In this document: piece by piece, positions 17,126-26,355 of the stretch | Numbering within the stretch: position 1 is the stretch's first letter | Layout: each line of letters starts with the position of its first letter | NCBI RefSeq assembly: GCF_028527925.1 | Contig: NZ_JAPESW010000004.1 | Location: 86,187 to 150,186, forward strand | Length of the DNA stretch: 64,000 nt | Source: Cellulomonas fimi | GTDB taxonomy: Bacteria; Actinomycetota; Actinomycetes; Actinomycetales; Cellulomonadaceae | Direction of reading: 5' to 3' | Program-made: the position numbers and the translations under genes | The notes under the pieces: model-generated | Seen by the model: only the letters and a program-made list of their open reading frames with translations | Database searches by the model: none | What the model was told of the DNA's origin: nothing

Positions 17126-17421
17126 CAGGCCTGTGCCCCTTGCAACGCGTGGCGGCGTGCGGTGAGCGTGCGCTCCAGCTTGCGGCGGGGCAGCCGCCCG
17201 GCGGAGAAGTACACCCCGTCGACCAGGACGAGAGGCGCGAGCGGCGGCCGGTGCCGCGCCACGAGCTCGCGGCCCGCGTCGGACTCGGCCTCGACGGTGT
17301 CGACGACGATCGGATGGTCCTTCGCCAGCTCGGCGAGCACGGCCTTCGCGTCGTCGCACAGGTGGCACGCCTGCGCCTGGACGACAGTGATCCGCACGGG
17401 TGGACGGGCGTGGACCGGCAC
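17125..17421 (-). CDS. Glutaredoxin/thioredoxin-like small protein
   Basis: A 98-residue thioredoxin-fold protein with the site C-x2-C in QAQACHLCDDAKAVLAEL, followed by a cis-proline region (PPLAPLVLVDGVYF). This matches the glutaredoxin-like group (DUF836-type). It likely feeds or accepts electrons in the cytoplasm for the CcdA-type protein encoded next. I chose GTG at 17421 because it follows GAGGAG at 5 nt; the open frame reads further upstream into the operator region. It is the first gene of the operon glutaredoxin-CcdA-redoxin(-cysteine peptide-DUF305), with operator O4 70 bp upstream. Confidence 0.8.
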   Translation of the reverse strand: MPVHARPPVRITVVQAQACHLCDDAKAVLAELAKDHPIVVDTVEAESDAGRELVARHRPPLAPLVLVDGVYFSAGRLPRRKLERTLTARRHALQGAQA

Positions 17422-17491
17422 AGGGGCTCCTCGGGTCGTTCTGACGGACCCAGCCTCGCCCGGGCGCCTCGAAGGACCGCTCGCCGTTCGA

Positions 17492-17508
17492 TCAAGGTTT
17501 CGTGAAGT
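17492..17508 (+). promoter_or_regulatory. Regulon operator O4, in front of the two-component system
   Basis: TCAAGGTTTCGTGAAGT, two TSAAG half-sites 11 bp apart. It lies 38 bp upstream of the response-regulator gene and 71 bp upstream of the divergent glutaredoxin operon, so it could give autoregulation as well as control of that operon. Confidence 0.65.
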
Positions 17509-17545
17509 CCCGGGACACCGGTCGACGGTCCCCGAAGATGGAGCA

Positions 17546-18268
17546 ATGACGTCCACACCCGCACCCGTCGCCGCGCGACGTGCCGTCGTCGTCGACGACG
17601 AGGTCGCCCTCGCCACGCTCGTCGGTGGATACCTCGAGCGCGACGGGTTCGAGGTGACCGTCTGTCACGACGGCGCGCAGGCCGTGGAGGTCGTCCGCCA
17701 GGTCGATCCGGATGTCGTGGTGCTCGACCTCGGGCTGCCGGGCGTCGACGGCATCGAGGTGTGCCGCCAGCTCCGGACCTTCACCGACTGCTACGTCGTC
17801 ATGCTCACCGCGCGAGCGGAAGAGGTGGACACTCTGATCGGGCTCTCCGTCGGTGCCGACGACTACGTCACCAAGCCGTTCAGCCCGCGTGAGCTGATGG
17901 CGCGCGTGAACGTGCTCCTGCGGCGCCCGCGGCAGTCGACGTCGACACCGGCACCTGCCGCGCTCGCCCTGCAGATCGGCCCGCTCTGCGTCGACGTCGA
18001 CGCCCGCGAGACGCACCTCGACGGGCGCCGCATCGAGCTGACGCGGACCGAGTTCGACATCCTGACCGCGCTCGCGTCGCGGCCCGGCATCGTCCTCTCG
18101 CGCCGAGCCCTGATCGACGTGGTGTGGGGTGCGGGGTGGGTCGGCGACGATCACCTCGTCGACGTGCACGTCCTCCATGTCCGGCAGAAGCTCGGTGACA
18201 CCGCGAAGGAACAGCGGTTCGTCCGCACTGTGCGTGGCGTCGGCTACCGGATCGGCACTGGCGAGTGA
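17546..18268 (+). CDS. OmpR/PhoB-type response regulator (putative copper response)
   Basis: Transcription factor of a two-component system: receiver domain (residues about 12-125) with acidic pair D17/D18 in VVVDDE, phospho-acceptor D61 in VVVLDLGLPG, and K in VTKPFSPRELM. The winged-helix DNA-binding domain follows (about 145-235), ending in RTVRGVGYRIG. The ATG is at 17546, with a GGAG site just upstream. It is translationally coupled to the sensor kinase (GTGA). Tandem 11-bp repeats before it and before many neighbours fit the binding mode of this family, so it is the best candidate regulator of the block. The signal is presumed to be copper or silver from its neighbours. Confidence 0.88.
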   Translation: MTSTPAPVAARRAVVVDDEVALATLVGGYLERDGFEVTVCHDGAQAVEVVRQVDPDVVVLDLGLPGVDGIEVCRQLRTFTDCYVVMLTARAEEVDTLIGLSVGADDYVTKPFSPRELMARVNVLLRRPRQSTSTPAPAALALQIGPLCVDVDARETHLDGRRIELTRTEFDILTALASRPGIVLSRRALIDVVWGAGWVGDDHLVDVHVLHVRQKLGDTAKEQRFVRTVRGVGYRIGTGE

Positions 18269-19371
18269 CGCGCTCGGCGCGCCGGTTCGGCCTGGCGTCG
18301 CGGCTCCTGGTGGCGATCGGGATCGTCCTGGCGACAGCTGCCGCGACGGCCTGGATCGTCGTCGCGGCGGTGGGTCCCACCGTGTTCCACGAGCACCTGA
18401 TGCGCGCGGGCATCTCCGACCACGCGATGGCGGACATGCACGTCGAGGAGGCCTTCACGTCCGCCACGACGGTCGCGTCCGCCATCGCCCTCGTGGCCGC
18501 GGGCGCAGCGGCGGCCGCGGTGAGCCTCGTCCTCACGAGGCGGATCGGCGGGTCGCTGGCGGCGGTGTCGACGGCCGCCACCTCGCTTGGCGCCGGCCAC
18601 TACGACGTCCGCGTTCCGTCACCCGGGCTGGGGACGGAGTTCGACGACCTCTCCGAGTCGTTCAACCGCCTGGCGGACCGGCTGGAGGAGGCGCAACGGC
18701 TGCGCGGACGGCTGCTCGCCGACCTCGCGCACGAGGTACGGACGCCGGTCGCCACGATCAAGGGCTACCTGGAAGCGGTCGAGGACGGTGTGCAACCGCT
18801 CGACGCGACCACGATCGCCGTCCTTCACGAGCAGGCCGACCGGCTGACCCGGCTCGCCGCCGACCTCGCCGCCGTGACGCACGCGGAGGCGGGTGACGTC
18901 GTCCTCGAGGCCGAGCCGACGCCGCCACGGGATCTGGTGGACGCCGCCGTGAACGCCGCACAGGAACGGGCAGCGGCTCGGGGCGTCACGCTCAGCGGCA
19001 CTGCGACGCCCGGACTGCCGGCGGTGCTCGCCGACCGTCACCGCATGTCCCAGGTCATGGACAACCTTGTGACGAACGCACTGCGCCACACGCCGAGCGG
19101 CGGCGAGATCGTCATCCGCGCCGAACGTGAGGGCGACGGTGTCCGCGTCGTCGTCACGGACACCGGTGAGGGCATCCCGCCTGAGCACCTCACGCACGTC
19201 TTCGACCGCTTCTACCGGGTCGGGACGGCGCGGGACCGTGCGAGCGGCGGTTCGGGCATCGGCCTGGCCATCAGCAAGGCGCTCGTCGAGGCCCACGGCG
19301 GCTCGATCCGCGCGGCGAGCGCAGGGCCCGGTCGCGGCGCCACCTTCACCGTGAGACTGCCGGCGGCCTGA
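18265..19371 (+). CDS. Sensor histidine kinase with His/Met-rich extracytoplasmic loop
   Basis: Membrane sensor kinase of 368 residues: two membrane segments (about 13-36 and 69-91), HAMP linker, dimerisation/phosphotransfer helix with H156 in LAHEVRTPVAT, and an ATPase domain with N box DNLVTNALRHTP, G1 box DTGEGIPP and G2 box GGSGIGLAI. The loop outside the membrane is only about 30 residues but holds H42, H44, M46, H53, M55, M58 and H59, a set suited to sensing copper or silver. The start is GTG at 18265, overlapping the regulator's stop. It is convergent with a small membrane protein gene 7 bp downstream. Confidence 0.88.
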   Translation: MTRSARRFGLASRLLVAIGIVLATAAATAWIVVAAVGPTVFHEHLMRAGISDHAMADMHVEEAFTSATTVASAIALVAAGAAAAAVSLVLTRRIGGSLAAVSTAATSLGAGHYDVRVPSPGLGTEFDDLSESFNRLADRLEEAQRLRGRLLADLAHEVRTPVATIKGYLEAVEDGVQPLDATTIAVLHEQADRLTRLAADLAAVTHAEAGDVVLEAEPTPPRDLVDAAVNAAQERAAARGVTLSGTATPGLPAVLADRHRMSQVMDNLVTNALRHTPSGGEIVIRAEREGDGVRVVVTDTGEGIPPEHLTHVFDRFYRVGTARDRASGGSGIGLAISKALVEAHGGSIRAASAGPGRGATFTVRLPAA

Positions 19372-19377
19372 CGGACG

Positions 19378-19527
19378 TCAGCGGCGGTGTGCCGACCACG
19401 GGCGCTCGGAGGCCCCCCGTGGCCGCGTCGGGAAGAGGCGGGCGATCGCCCACACCGCGATTGCGACCGCCACGAGGACGACCGGCACGACCACCCACAC
19501 ACCGAGTGACGACACGACGTCGGGCAT
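19378..19527 (-). CDS. 49-residue single-span membrane protein
   Basis: One membrane helix (about residues 9-30, VWVVVPVVLVAVAIAVWAIA), then a basic tail RLFPTRPRGASERPWSAHRR. The ATG at 19527 is preceded by GGAGGTG at ideal spacing, and the frame ends in TGA at 19378, 7 bp from the kinase gene end. Operator O5 lies 83 bp upstream. No family is recognised. Its own operator and ribosome site argue that it is a true small gene of the metal regulon, perhaps an accessory of a transporter or the sensor. Confidence 0.65.
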   Translation of the reverse strand: MPDVVSSLGVWVVVPVVLVAVAIAVWAIARLFPTRPRGASERPWSAHRR

Positions 19528-19609
19528 GGTGGGCACCTCCAGAGCCGCGACCGGACGGTCGCACTCCTCGATGCTGCCGGGCCGAGATCAAGGCACGGGC
19601 GACGACAGA

Positions 19610-19626
19610 TGAAGACTCGCTCAAGG
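19610..19626 (+). promoter_or_regulatory. Regulon operator O5
   Basis: TGAAGACTCGCTCAAGG, nearly the consensus. It lies upstream of the 49-residue membrane protein gene and just beyond the end of the carboxypeptidase gene. Confidence 0.6.
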
Positions 19627-19639
19627 CGAGCGGACCGCC

Positions 19640-20218
19640 TCAGCGTGAGTAGACCCAGTGCCACGGCTCGCGCGGCGTGTCCTCCTCGAAGCCGTACGTG
19701 CTGGCGTTGGCACGCATCCAGGCCTGGGCGCGGGCGTCGAGGTCGAGGTCGAGGGCGAGCCCCCAGCCGTGCGGGCTCGTCCCGGGCGCGGCGGCGAGTC
19801 CGCCCTGCGAGTACAGGCCCTTGCGCGCGGCGACGTCGACCTGCGCGTCGTAGGAGCGATAGGAGTCGGTGACGCCGATGCGCACGCCGTCTCGTGCCGC
19901 CGCAGCACTCAGCTCGCCGAACGCCTGCGCTGCAGGGGCCCAGAGACGGTGGCCCGACGAGCCGACAGGTGCAAGGGCATCCGCGGGGATCCTCCCGTTG
20001 CCGAAGCGCGCGAGGTCGGCGGGAACCCCGTCAGCGTTCCGTGCGGACGAGGCAGGCGACGACGCCGTCACGGCGGATTCGAGCGCCGCAGCGAAGGCCG
20101 TCGCGCTGCTGGAGCCGCTGGTTGCCCGATGGCTGGCTACCGCGGTAGTCGGAGTGACGGCCTGCAGACTGCTGCGGATCTCCGCCATGCGCTGGGCGAT
20201 ACCCACGATCGCGTCCAC
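19640..20218 (-). CDS. M15-family D-alanyl-D-alanine carboxypeptidase (VanY-like)
   Basis: A 192-residue zinc peptidase acting on peptidoglycan stem peptides. The M15 motifs are SYRSYDAQVD, the metal motif SPHGWGLALDLD (H and D ligands) and EPWHWVY (catalytic Glu and third His ligand). The start is GTG at 20218 with GAGGAGG upstream; the longer open frame is not supported. No clear signal peptide is seen, but an amphipathic N-terminus precedes a Ser/Ala-rich linker. It is divergent from the first P-type ATPase gene, with operator O6 between them. The link between wall trimming and copper stress is suggested by location only. Confidence 0.85.
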   Translation of the reverse strand: MDAIVGIAQRMAEIRSSLQAVTPTTAVASHRATSGSSSATAFAAALESAVTASSPASSARNADGVPADLARFGNGRIPADALAPVGSSGHRLWAPAAQAFGELSAAAARDGVRIGVTDSYRSYDAQVDVAARKGLYSQGGLAAAPGTSPHGWGLALDLDLDARAQAWMRANASTYGFEEDTPREPWHWVYSR

Positions 20219-20299
20219 GAGACACCTCCTCGGTCTCGTCGATCGGCAGGGATCAGCGCTACCTGAGGAAGGTCGCCGCCGAGGCGGACCGCGCGTGAG

Positions 20300-20316
20300 G
20301 CTCAATCGAATCTTCA
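20300..20316 (-). promoter_or_regulatory. Regulon operator O6
   Basis: Read on the minus strand: TGAAGATTCGATTGAGC. It lies between the divergent M15 carboxypeptidase gene (82 bp) and the first copper ATPase gene (133 bp). Confidence 0.55.
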
Positions 20317-20449
20317 TGGAAGGGCGGGAGTAAGCGGCTGGGGCGCCGCGTTAACGTCGACATACCCCCTGGGGGTATCCGCGCTCGGTGTCCCGGATGA
20401 CGGGACGCCGTGGCATGCGGACCGGATCGACGACTGAAGGGACACGGCC

Positions 20450-22921
20450 ATGGACCACCAGACGACCGTCCTCGAGGTCGGAGGGCTCCACTGGGCGACG
20501 TCGGCAGCATCGGTCGAGCGGGCGCTGTCGCGCCGGCCCGGTGTGATCGCGGTCGACGCTAACGCTGCGGCGCAGACCGCCAGCGTGACCTTCGACCCGA
20601 GGCGCACCTCCGTGCCGCAGCTGACCGACTGGGTCCGTGAGTGCGGGTACCACTGCAGGGGTGAGTCCGTGCCGGCGCACGTGTGCGAGCCGATGTCGAG
20701 CGCCGCCGGAGCCCCTCCCGAGGCTGTGACCGTCCAGACGTCCGACCACCACCACGGTGCGGCCCACGGAACGACTGCGATCGACCACTCCCACGGACAC
20801 GGTCACGGCCAGGGCACGCAGGTGACGCCGTCCCCGCACGACGCCATGGGGCACGGCGGGCACCATGGCGGCGGCTCGATCGCCGAGATGGCGCGGGACA
20901 TGCGGAACCGCTTCCTCGTCGCGCTCGTGCTCTCGGTCCCGATCACGCTGTGGTCACCGATCGGCCGGGAGCTGATCGGGTTCACGGCGCCTGCTCCGTT
21001 CGGGCTCCGCGACGACGTCTTCGCACTGCTCCTGTCGCTGCCGGTCATCTTCTACTCCGCCTGGATCTTCTTCGACGGCGCCTACCGAGCTCTGCGTGCG
21101 CGCACGCTCGACATGATGGTGCTGGTCGCAGTGGGCGTCGGGACCGGGTGGCTCTACAGCCTGGGCGTGACGCTCACCGGCGGCGGAGAGGTCTTCTACG
21201 AGGCCGCGAGCGTCCTGGCCACCTTCGTCCTGCTGGGTCACTGGGTGGAGATGCGCGCCCGAGGCGGGGCGAACGACGCGGTCCGCACGCTGCTCGAGCT
21301 GGCGCCTGCGACCGCCGTCGTCGTGCGGGACGGCGTCGAGGTCGAGGTGCCGACGAGCGACGTGCAGGTCGGAGACCTGCTGCTGATCCGGCCGGGCTCC
21401 AAGATCCCGGTCGACGGCGTGGTCGAGTCCGGCGAGTCCGAGGTGGACGAGTCGATGGTCACCGGGGAGAGCCTGCCGGTGGCGAAGCAGGTCGGTGACG
21501 AGCTGATCGGTGCGTCGATCAACACGACCGGCGTCATGCGCGCCCGGGCGACCAAGGTCGGGGCCGACACCGCGCTGGCTCGGGTCGTCGCCCTCGTGCA
21601 GCAGGCGCAGAACTCCAAGGCGCCCGGGCAGCGGCTGGCCGACCGGGCCGCGTCCTGGCTGGTGCTGGTCGCGCTGGCCGGTGGGGCGGCGACCTTCCTC
21701 GTGTGGATCCTGGCGGGCGCGAGCGCGCCCACGGCGATGCTCTTCGCCATCACAGTCGTCGTCATCACCTGCCCCGACGCGCTCGGCCTCGCGACACCGA
21801 CCGCGATCATGGTCGGCACCGGGCTGGGCGCCAAGCGCGGCATCTTGTTCAAGAACGCGTCCGCGCTGGAGGCCGCTGCGAGCATCGACACGGTGGTGCT
21901 CGACAAGACGGGGACTCTCACCGTCGGCCAGCCCGAAGTCACCGACGTCGTCATCGACGGCATCGACAAGGAGGAGCTGCTCGCGCTCGTGCACTCCGTC
22001 GAGCGGGAGTCGGAGCACCCCCTCGCTCGGGCCATCGCCCGCTACGGGGAGGCCGAGGGGGCGACCGCGGTGGACGCGACGGGCTTCGTCAACGTGCCCG
22101 GCCACGGTGCGACCGCGCAGGTCGGCGGCCGACGCGTCGTCGTCGGGAACGACCGCCTGATGGTCGCCGAGAGCGTCACGCTCGGGTCACTCGACACCGA
22201 GCGGGACCGCCTCGCGGCGGCCGGGCGCACAGCGATCGTCGTGGCTGTCGACGGCCGGGCCGTCGCCGTCTTCGCCCTCGCCGACGAACCGCGGCCCACC
22301 GCTCCCGCCGCCGTCGCCGCGCTGCACGATGCGGGGGCGCGCGTCGTGATGCTCACGGGCGACAACGAGTCGACCGCACGGCGTATCGCAGACGAGCTCG
22401 GGATCGACACGGTCATCGCGGAGGTCCTCCCCGGCGACAAGGCGGAGAAGGTCGCCGAGCTCCAGCGCGATGGCCGCAGAGTGGCCATGGTGGGCGACGG
22501 GGTCAACGACGCGCCTGCCCTCGCGACCGCCGACCTCGGCATCGCGATCGGTGCGGGGACCGACGTGGCCATCGAGACGGCCGACGTCGTCCTCATGCGG
22601 TCCGACCCGCTGGACGTCCCGGTGGCGTTGCGCCTCGGCCGGGGCACGGTGCGCAAGATGCGGCAGAACCTCGGTTGGGCGATCGGCTACAACGCTGTCG
22701 CTCTGCCGATCGCGGCAGGCGTGTTCTACCCCTCGCTCGGTCTGTCTCTGAGCCCGGAGATCGCCGCGCTCTCCATGTCCGGCTCATCCGTCATCGTCGC
22801 GGTGAACGCGTTGCTCCTGCGGCGCCTGCGCCTGCCGGGCACGGCCGTCGTGCCGGAGGTGTCCGCGCCCGACGCCCGGGTGCCGGTGCAGCCGGCATCG
22901 GCAGGGCGGGGAGACACGTGA
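20450..22921 (+). CDS. Heavy-metal P1B-type ATPase with CPD motif and His-rich N-terminus
   Basis: An 823-residue metal-exporting P-type ATPase. The N-terminal ferredoxin-like domain (1-75) has lost its CxxC pair: the usual position reads [13 protein letters not shown] His-rich segment follows (about 95-145, with [10 protein letters not shown] and HGGHHGGG). The intramembrane metal motif near residue 441 is CPD ([13 protein letters not shown]) rather than CPC or CPH. The phosphorylation motif DKTGT is near residue 484; TGES, HPLA (hinge HP) and [12 protein letters not shown] are present. The ATG at 20450 follows GAAGGGA. It is probably CopB-like in role (Cu or Ag export); the metal is uncertain because of the CPD motif. 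Confidence 0.9.
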   Translation: MDHQTTVLEVGGLHWATSAASVERALSRRPGVIAVDANAAAQTASVTFDPRRTSVPQLTDWVRECGYHCRGESVPAHVCEPMSSAAGAPPEAVTVQTSDHHHGAAHGTTAIDHSHGHGHGQGTQVTPSPHDAMGHGGHHGGGSIAEMARDMRNRFLVALVLSVPITLWSPIGRELIGFTAPAPFGLRDDVFALLLSLPVIFYSAWIFFDGAYRALRARTLDMMVLVAVGVGTGWLYSLGVTLTGGGEVFYEAASVLATFVLLGHWVEMRARGGANDAVRTLLELAPATAVVVRDGVEVEVPTSDVQVGDLLLIRPGSKIPVDGVVESGESEVDESMVTGESLPVAKQVGDELIGASINTTGVMRARATKVGADTALARVVALVQQAQNSKAPGQRLADRAASWLVLVALAGGAATFLVWILAGASAPTAMLFAITVVVITCPDALGLATPTAIMVGTGLGAKRGILFKNASALEAAASIDTVVLDKTGTLTVGQPEVTDVVIDGIDKEELLALVHSVERESEHPLARAIARYGEAEGATAVDATGFVNVPGHGATAQVGGRRVVVGNDRLMVAESVTLGSLDTERDRLAAAGRTAIVVAVDGRAVAVFALADEPRPTAPAAVAALHDAGARVVMLTGDNESTARRIADELGIDTVIAEVLPGDKAEKVAELQRDGRRVAMVGDGVNDAPALATADLGIAIGAGTDVAIETADVVLMRSDPLDVPVALRLGRGTVRKMRQNLGWAIGYNAVALPIAAGVFYPSLGLSLSPEIAALSMSGSSVIVAVNALLLRRLRLPGTAVVPEVSAPDARVPVQPASAGRGDT

Positions 22922-23043
22922 ATGCTCCAGCCGTTGATGGAAGCCGGTCAAGGGTCCTCTAGGGGCTCCCCCATCGTGCGGCGCACCCCGCCGCCCCGCG
23001 TCGTCCGACCGGTCGACGCACCGTCCCACCAGAAGGAGTCGAG

Positions 23044-23268
23044 ATGAGCACCACCACCTACGGGGTCACCGGGATGACGTGCGGGCACTGCGTGTCCTCG
23101 GTCACCGACGAGGTGAGCAAGCTCGCCGGGGTCAAGGACGTGACGATCGAGCTCGTCACCGGTGGCGAGTCCAAGCTGACGGTCGCCAGCGACGAGCCGC
23201 TCGACGTCGACGCCGTCCGCGCGGCGGTCGACGAGGCCGGCTACGCCCTGACCGGCGCGACGGCGTGA
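23044..23268 (+). CDS. copZ: CopZ-like copper chaperone
   Basis: A 74-residue heavy-metal-associated domain with the metal site C13-x2-C16 in GMTCGHC and the typical beta-alpha-beta pattern ending in DEAGYAL. It carries Cu(I) in the cytoplasm to ATPases. The ATG at 23044 has GAAGGAG upstream. It is the first gene of a short operon: its stop overlaps the start of a 51-residue membrane protein (GTGA), and copA follows. A degenerate operator-like sequence lies near 22,938. Confidence 0.93.
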   Translation: MSTTTYGVTGMTCGHCVSSVTDEVSKLAGVKDVTIELVTGGESKLTVASDEPLDVDAVRAAVDEAGYALTGATA

Positions 23269-23420
23269 GCACCGCCGGTCGGCTCGCTGGGTTCGGCGCC
23301 CTGCTGGCCGCGTCACTCGGCCTCGGCCTCGGGCTCGGCGCGGTCCTCGGACCGCTCGAGCCCGGTGCCACGGCGCCCACCGTCGAGCCGACCGGCGACA
23401 TGCCGGCCGAGCACCGCTGA
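23265..23420 (+). CDS. 51-residue membrane protein between copZ and copA
   Basis: Starts with GTG overlapping the copZ stop. The product is one glycine/leucine-rich hydrophobic segment (about 8-30, [20 protein letters not shown]), then a short tail ending in DMPAEHR, with Met, Glu and His as possible copper ligands outside the membrane. Its tight coupling to copZ and the 14-bp gap to copA indicate a real gene of the copper operon. No named family is recognised; short proteins of this kind are seen beside actinobacterial copZ genes. Confidence 0.7.
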   Translation: MSTAGRLAGFGALLAASLGLGLGLGAVLGPLEPGATAPTVEPTGDMPAEHR

Positions 23421-23434
23421 CTGGAGGCTCACGC

Positions 23435-25723
23435 ATGACTCAGTCCCTCGAGCTCGAGATCGGCGGCATGACCTGCTCGTCCTGCGCAGCTCGCATCGAG
23501 AAGAAGCTCAACCGCATGCCCGGCGTCGAGGCGTCGGTGAACTACGCCACCGAGAAAGCCAAGGTGTCGCTGCCGGACGGCACGTCCGTCGAGGACGCCG
23601 TGGCAGTCGTCGAGGCAGCCGGGTACTCGGCTCGGCAGAAGGTCGCGCAACCCGCACCGCCTGCCGAGGGCGAGGCCGACGCCGAGCCGGACGAGACCGC
23701 CGCGCTCCGCCGCCGCCTGCTCGTCTCCGCGATCCTCACCGTGCCCGTCGTCGCGCTCGCGATGGTCGAGCCGTTGCAGTTCGACAACTGGCAGTGGTTG
23801 TCGCTCACGCTCGCCGCCCCGGTGGTCGTCTGGGGTGCGCTGCCGTTCCACCGAGCCGCCTGGACCAACGCGCGCCACGCCGCAGCGACGATGGACACCC
23901 TCATCAGCGTCGGCGTCCTCGCCGCATTCGCCTGGTCGCTGTACGCGCTGTTCTTCGGCGCGGCCGGCGCGCCTGGCATGCGCATGAGCTTCAGCCTCGT
24001 GGCCGCCCGCGGCGGAGGGGCGCACGAGATCTACCTCGAGGTCGCCGCGGCGGTGACCGTCTTCATCCTGCTCGGACGGTACTTCGAGGCACGCGCCAAG
24101 CGACGGTCCGGGGCAGCCCTCCGTGCACTCCTGGAGATGGGCGCGAAGGACGTCGCGGTGCGCCGCGAGGGAGCGGAGATCCGCATCCCGATCGGCGAGC
24201 TGAAGGTCGGAGACGTCTTCGTCGTCCGCCCCGGCGAGAAGATCGCCACGGACGGACTGGTGGTCGACGGGACGTCGGCGGTCGACGCGTCGATGCTCAC
24301 GGGCGAACCGGTACCCGTGGAGGTCGGTCCCGGCGACTCCGTCGTCGGGGCGACCGTGAACGCCGGTGGTCGCCTCTACGTGGAGGCGACGCGCGTCGGC
24401 TCGGACACGCAGCTGGCACAGATGGCGCGGCTCGTCGAAGAGGCTCAGACCGGCAAGGCGCCGGTCCAGCGCCTGGCCGACCGTGTGTCGTCCGTGTTCG
24501 TCCCGGTCATCATCGCGCTCGCCGTCGCGACGCTCGGGTTCTGGCTGGGGATCGGCGCCGGTCCGGAGATGGCGTTCACCGCGGCCGTCGCCGTCCTGAT
24601 CATCGCCTGCCCGTGCGCGCTGGGGCTCGCCACTCCGACCGCCCTCATGGTGGGTACGGGGCGGGGGGCACAGCTCGGGATCCTCATCAAGGGCCCGCAG
24701 GTGCTCGAGTCGACCCGGCGCGTCGACACGGTCGTCCTCGACAAGACGGGAACGGTCACGACAGGGCGGATGGAGCTGCTGGAAGTCGTCCCCGCCGCCG
24801 GTACGAGCGAGGAGTTGCTGCTCCGTCTGGCAGGGGCGCTCGAGGACGCCTCCGAGCACCCGATCGCCCGGGCCATCGCCGCCGGGGCGCGCAATCGACT
24901 CGGCGACCTTCCCGCGGTCGACGGCTTCGTCAACAGCCAAGGCCTGGGCGTGTACGGCGTGGCGGACGACCATGCCGTCGCCGCAGGGCGCGTCGGGTGG
25001 TTGGCGGACCAGTGGGCGCAACCGGCGGACGCGGAGCTGCAACGCGCGGTCGATGCTGCCGAGTCGGCGGGACGAACGGTGATCGGCGTCGGCTGGGACG
25101 GTCAGCTGCGCGGCCTCCTGGTCGTCGCGGACACCCTCAAGCCGACGTCCGCCAGCGCCGTCCAGGAACTGCGAGGGCTCGGCCTGACGCCGGTCCTGCT
25201 GACCGGCGACAACGAGCGGGCCGCGCGTGCGATCGCGCGTGAAGTCGGGATCGACGAGGTCGTCGCGGAAGTCATGCCCGAGGACAAGGTGCGGGTCGTC
25301 CGAGACCTGCAGGCGCGTGGACGCGTCGTGGCGATGGTCGGTGACGGCGTCAACGACGCCGCAGCCCTCGCGCAGTCGGACCTCGGCATCGCGATGGGGA
25401 CCGGCACCGACGTCGCCATTGAAGCGAGCGACCTCACGCTCGTGCGCGGCGACCTCAGGGTCGCTGTCGACGCCGTGCGCCTGTCGCGCAAGACGCTGTC
25501 GACGATCAAGGGCAACCTGTTCTGGGCATTCGCCTACAACGTCGCCGCTGTCCCGCTGGCCGTGGCGGGCTTCCTTGACCCGTTGATCGCGGGCGCGGCC
25601 ATGGCGTTCTCGTCGGTCTTCGTCGTGACGAACAGCCTGCGGCTGCGTCGCTTCCAGGCGGTCTCGGCGAGCAGCGTGCCGGCGGAAGAGCTCGACGCCG
25701 TCAGCACCTCCTTCGACAGCTGA
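23435..25723 (+). CDS. copA: Copper-exporting P1B-type ATPase
   Basis: A 762-residue Cu(I) export pump. One N-terminal HMA domain with C14-x2-C17 (GMTCSSC). Eight membrane helices are expected. The metal motif is CPC in [14 protein letters not shown] near residue 392, with downstream YN and MxxSS motifs ([20 protein letters not shown]). DKTGT is near residue 435, TGEP at about 290, HP in [10 protein letters not shown], and the hinge [12 protein letters not shown]. These mark the CopA (P1B-1) class. The ATG at 23435 comes 14 bp after the small membrane protein gene. It complements the CPD-type ATPase upstream, and the two may differ in metal or rate. Confidence 0.94.
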   Translation: MTQSLELEIGGMTCSSCAARIEKKLNRMPGVEASVNYATEKAKVSLPDGTSVEDAVAVVEAAGYSARQKVAQPAPPAEGEADAEPDETAALRRRLLVSAILTVPVVALAMVEPLQFDNWQWLSLTLAAPVVVWGALPFHRAAWTNARHAAATMDTLISVGVLAAFAWSLYALFFGAAGAPGMRMSFSLVAARGGGAHEIYLEVAAAVTVFILLGRYFEARAKRRSGAALRALLEMGAKDVAVRREGAEIRIPIGELKVGDVFVVRPGEKIATDGLVVDGTSAVDASMLTGEPVPVEVGPGDSVVGATVNAGGRLYVEATRVGSDTQLAQMARLVEEAQTGKAPVQRLADRVSSVFVPVIIALAVATLGFWLGIGAGPEMAFTAAVAVLIIACPCALGLATPTALMVGTGRGAQLGILIKGPQVLESTRRVDTVVLDKTGTVTTGRMELLEVVPAAGTSEELLLRLAGALEDASEHPIARAIAAGARNRLGDLPAVDGFVNSQGLGVYGVADDHAVAAGRVGWLADQWAQPADAELQRAVDAAESAGRTVIGVGWDGQLRGLLVVADTLKPTSASAVQELRGLGLTPVLLTGDNERAARAIAREVGIDEVVAEVMPEDKVRVVRDLQARGRVVAMVGDGVNDAAALAQSDLGIAMGTGTDVAIEASDLTLVRGDLRVAVDAVRLSRKTLSTIKGNLFWAFAYNVAAVPLAVAGFLDPLIAGAAMAFSSVFVVTNSLRLRRFQAVSASSVPAEELDAVSTSFDS

Positions 25724-25742
25724 CCTTCGCCCGCACACGAAG

Positions 25743-25777
25743 CGAGCCGCCCACGTCCTGAGGACCTGGGCGGCTCG
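25743..25777. terminator. Bidirectional terminator after copA
   Basis: Perfect 11-bp stem CGAGCCGCCCA (25743-25753) with 25767-25777, and a loop that can pair further (GTCC/GGAC). It sits between convergent copA and the DUF2933-like gene. Confidence 0.7.
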
Positions 25778-25805
25778 TCGCGCGTGGTGCAGGCGCCGTC
25801 GACGC

Positions 25806-26045
25806 CTACGTGCGAGGCGCCCCCTGGCGCTCAGAAGTCGACGACGAGTCGTGGTGCGGGTCGTGCTGGTGCCCGTGGCGCCCCATCATCAGCATCATCA
25901 CGACGAGCATCACGGGGCACGCGAGCAGCGCCGCGTACGACAGTGCGTCGCTCCACGACCGACCGGTCACCACCAGGACCGCGAAGATGCCTGCCCCGAT
26001 CCCCACCATCATCAGCAGGTGGCCTGCCGGTGAGTGGGCGCTCAT
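25806..26045 (-). CDS. DUF2933-like small membrane protein with His-rich tail
   Basis: A 79-residue protein with two membrane segments (LLMMVGIGAGIFAVLVV and ALLACPVMLVVMMLMM) rich in methionine, then a His-rich tail (GRHGHQHDPHHD). It resembles DUF2933 proteins that accompany copper genes. The ATG at 26045 is preceded by AGGAAGCG; the frame is open 78 nt further upstream, but the extra residues are basic and atypical. Operator O7 lies about 120 bp upstream. Metal binding at the membrane is likely; the exact function is unknown. Confidence 0.7.
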   Translation of the reverse strand: MSAHSPAGHLLMMVGIGAGIFAVLVVTGRSWSDALSYAALLACPVMLVVMMLMMGRHGHQHDPHHDSSSTSERQGAPRT

Positions 26046-26165
26046 CCATCGCTTCCTGTCCACGGTCACTCGCTCCCTCGTCGCTCGGACTCGGCCGCCG
26101 GACATCGCCCGATCGGCATGCACTCACGATCGCCCTACAGCCACGCGGTTCGGGTCGCGGGCGGA

Positions 26166-26182
26166 CGAAGATTCGCTGAAGA
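26166..26182 (+). promoter_or_regulatory. Regulon operator O7
   Basis: CGAAGATTCGCTGAAGA. It lies upstream of the minus-strand DUF2933-like gene, in a divergent gap shared with O8. Confidence 0.6.
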
Positions 26183-26250
26183 CGGGTGGTCTGGCCGCGG
26201 TGGTGCGTCGTCGCTCGCGGCCCAGGCCGGTACGGCTCCTGTCGGCATGA

Positions 26251-26267
26251 TGAAGATTCGATAGAGG
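26251..26267 (+). promoter_or_regulatory. Regulon operator O8
   Basis: TGAAGATTCGATAGAGG. It lies 88 bp upstream of the Met/His-rich protein gene that opens the polyferredoxin operon. Confidence 0.55.
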
Positions 26268-26355
26268 AGGGCCGCCCGGGACTACAAGTCCCATGTCGCG
26301 CCTGTCCCCCAGGACGAAGGTTCACCAGCAACCACCCGTCCCGAGGAGGACCGCG

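Noticed and set aside
22938..22953. Operator-like sequence upstream of copZ
   Set aside because: Half-sites are 9 rather than 11 bp apart; kept only as a possible degenerate copy.
23365..25242. Long Arg/Gly-rich frames overlapping copA on both strands
   Set aside because: Frames caused by high GC within copA, with no recognisable domain.
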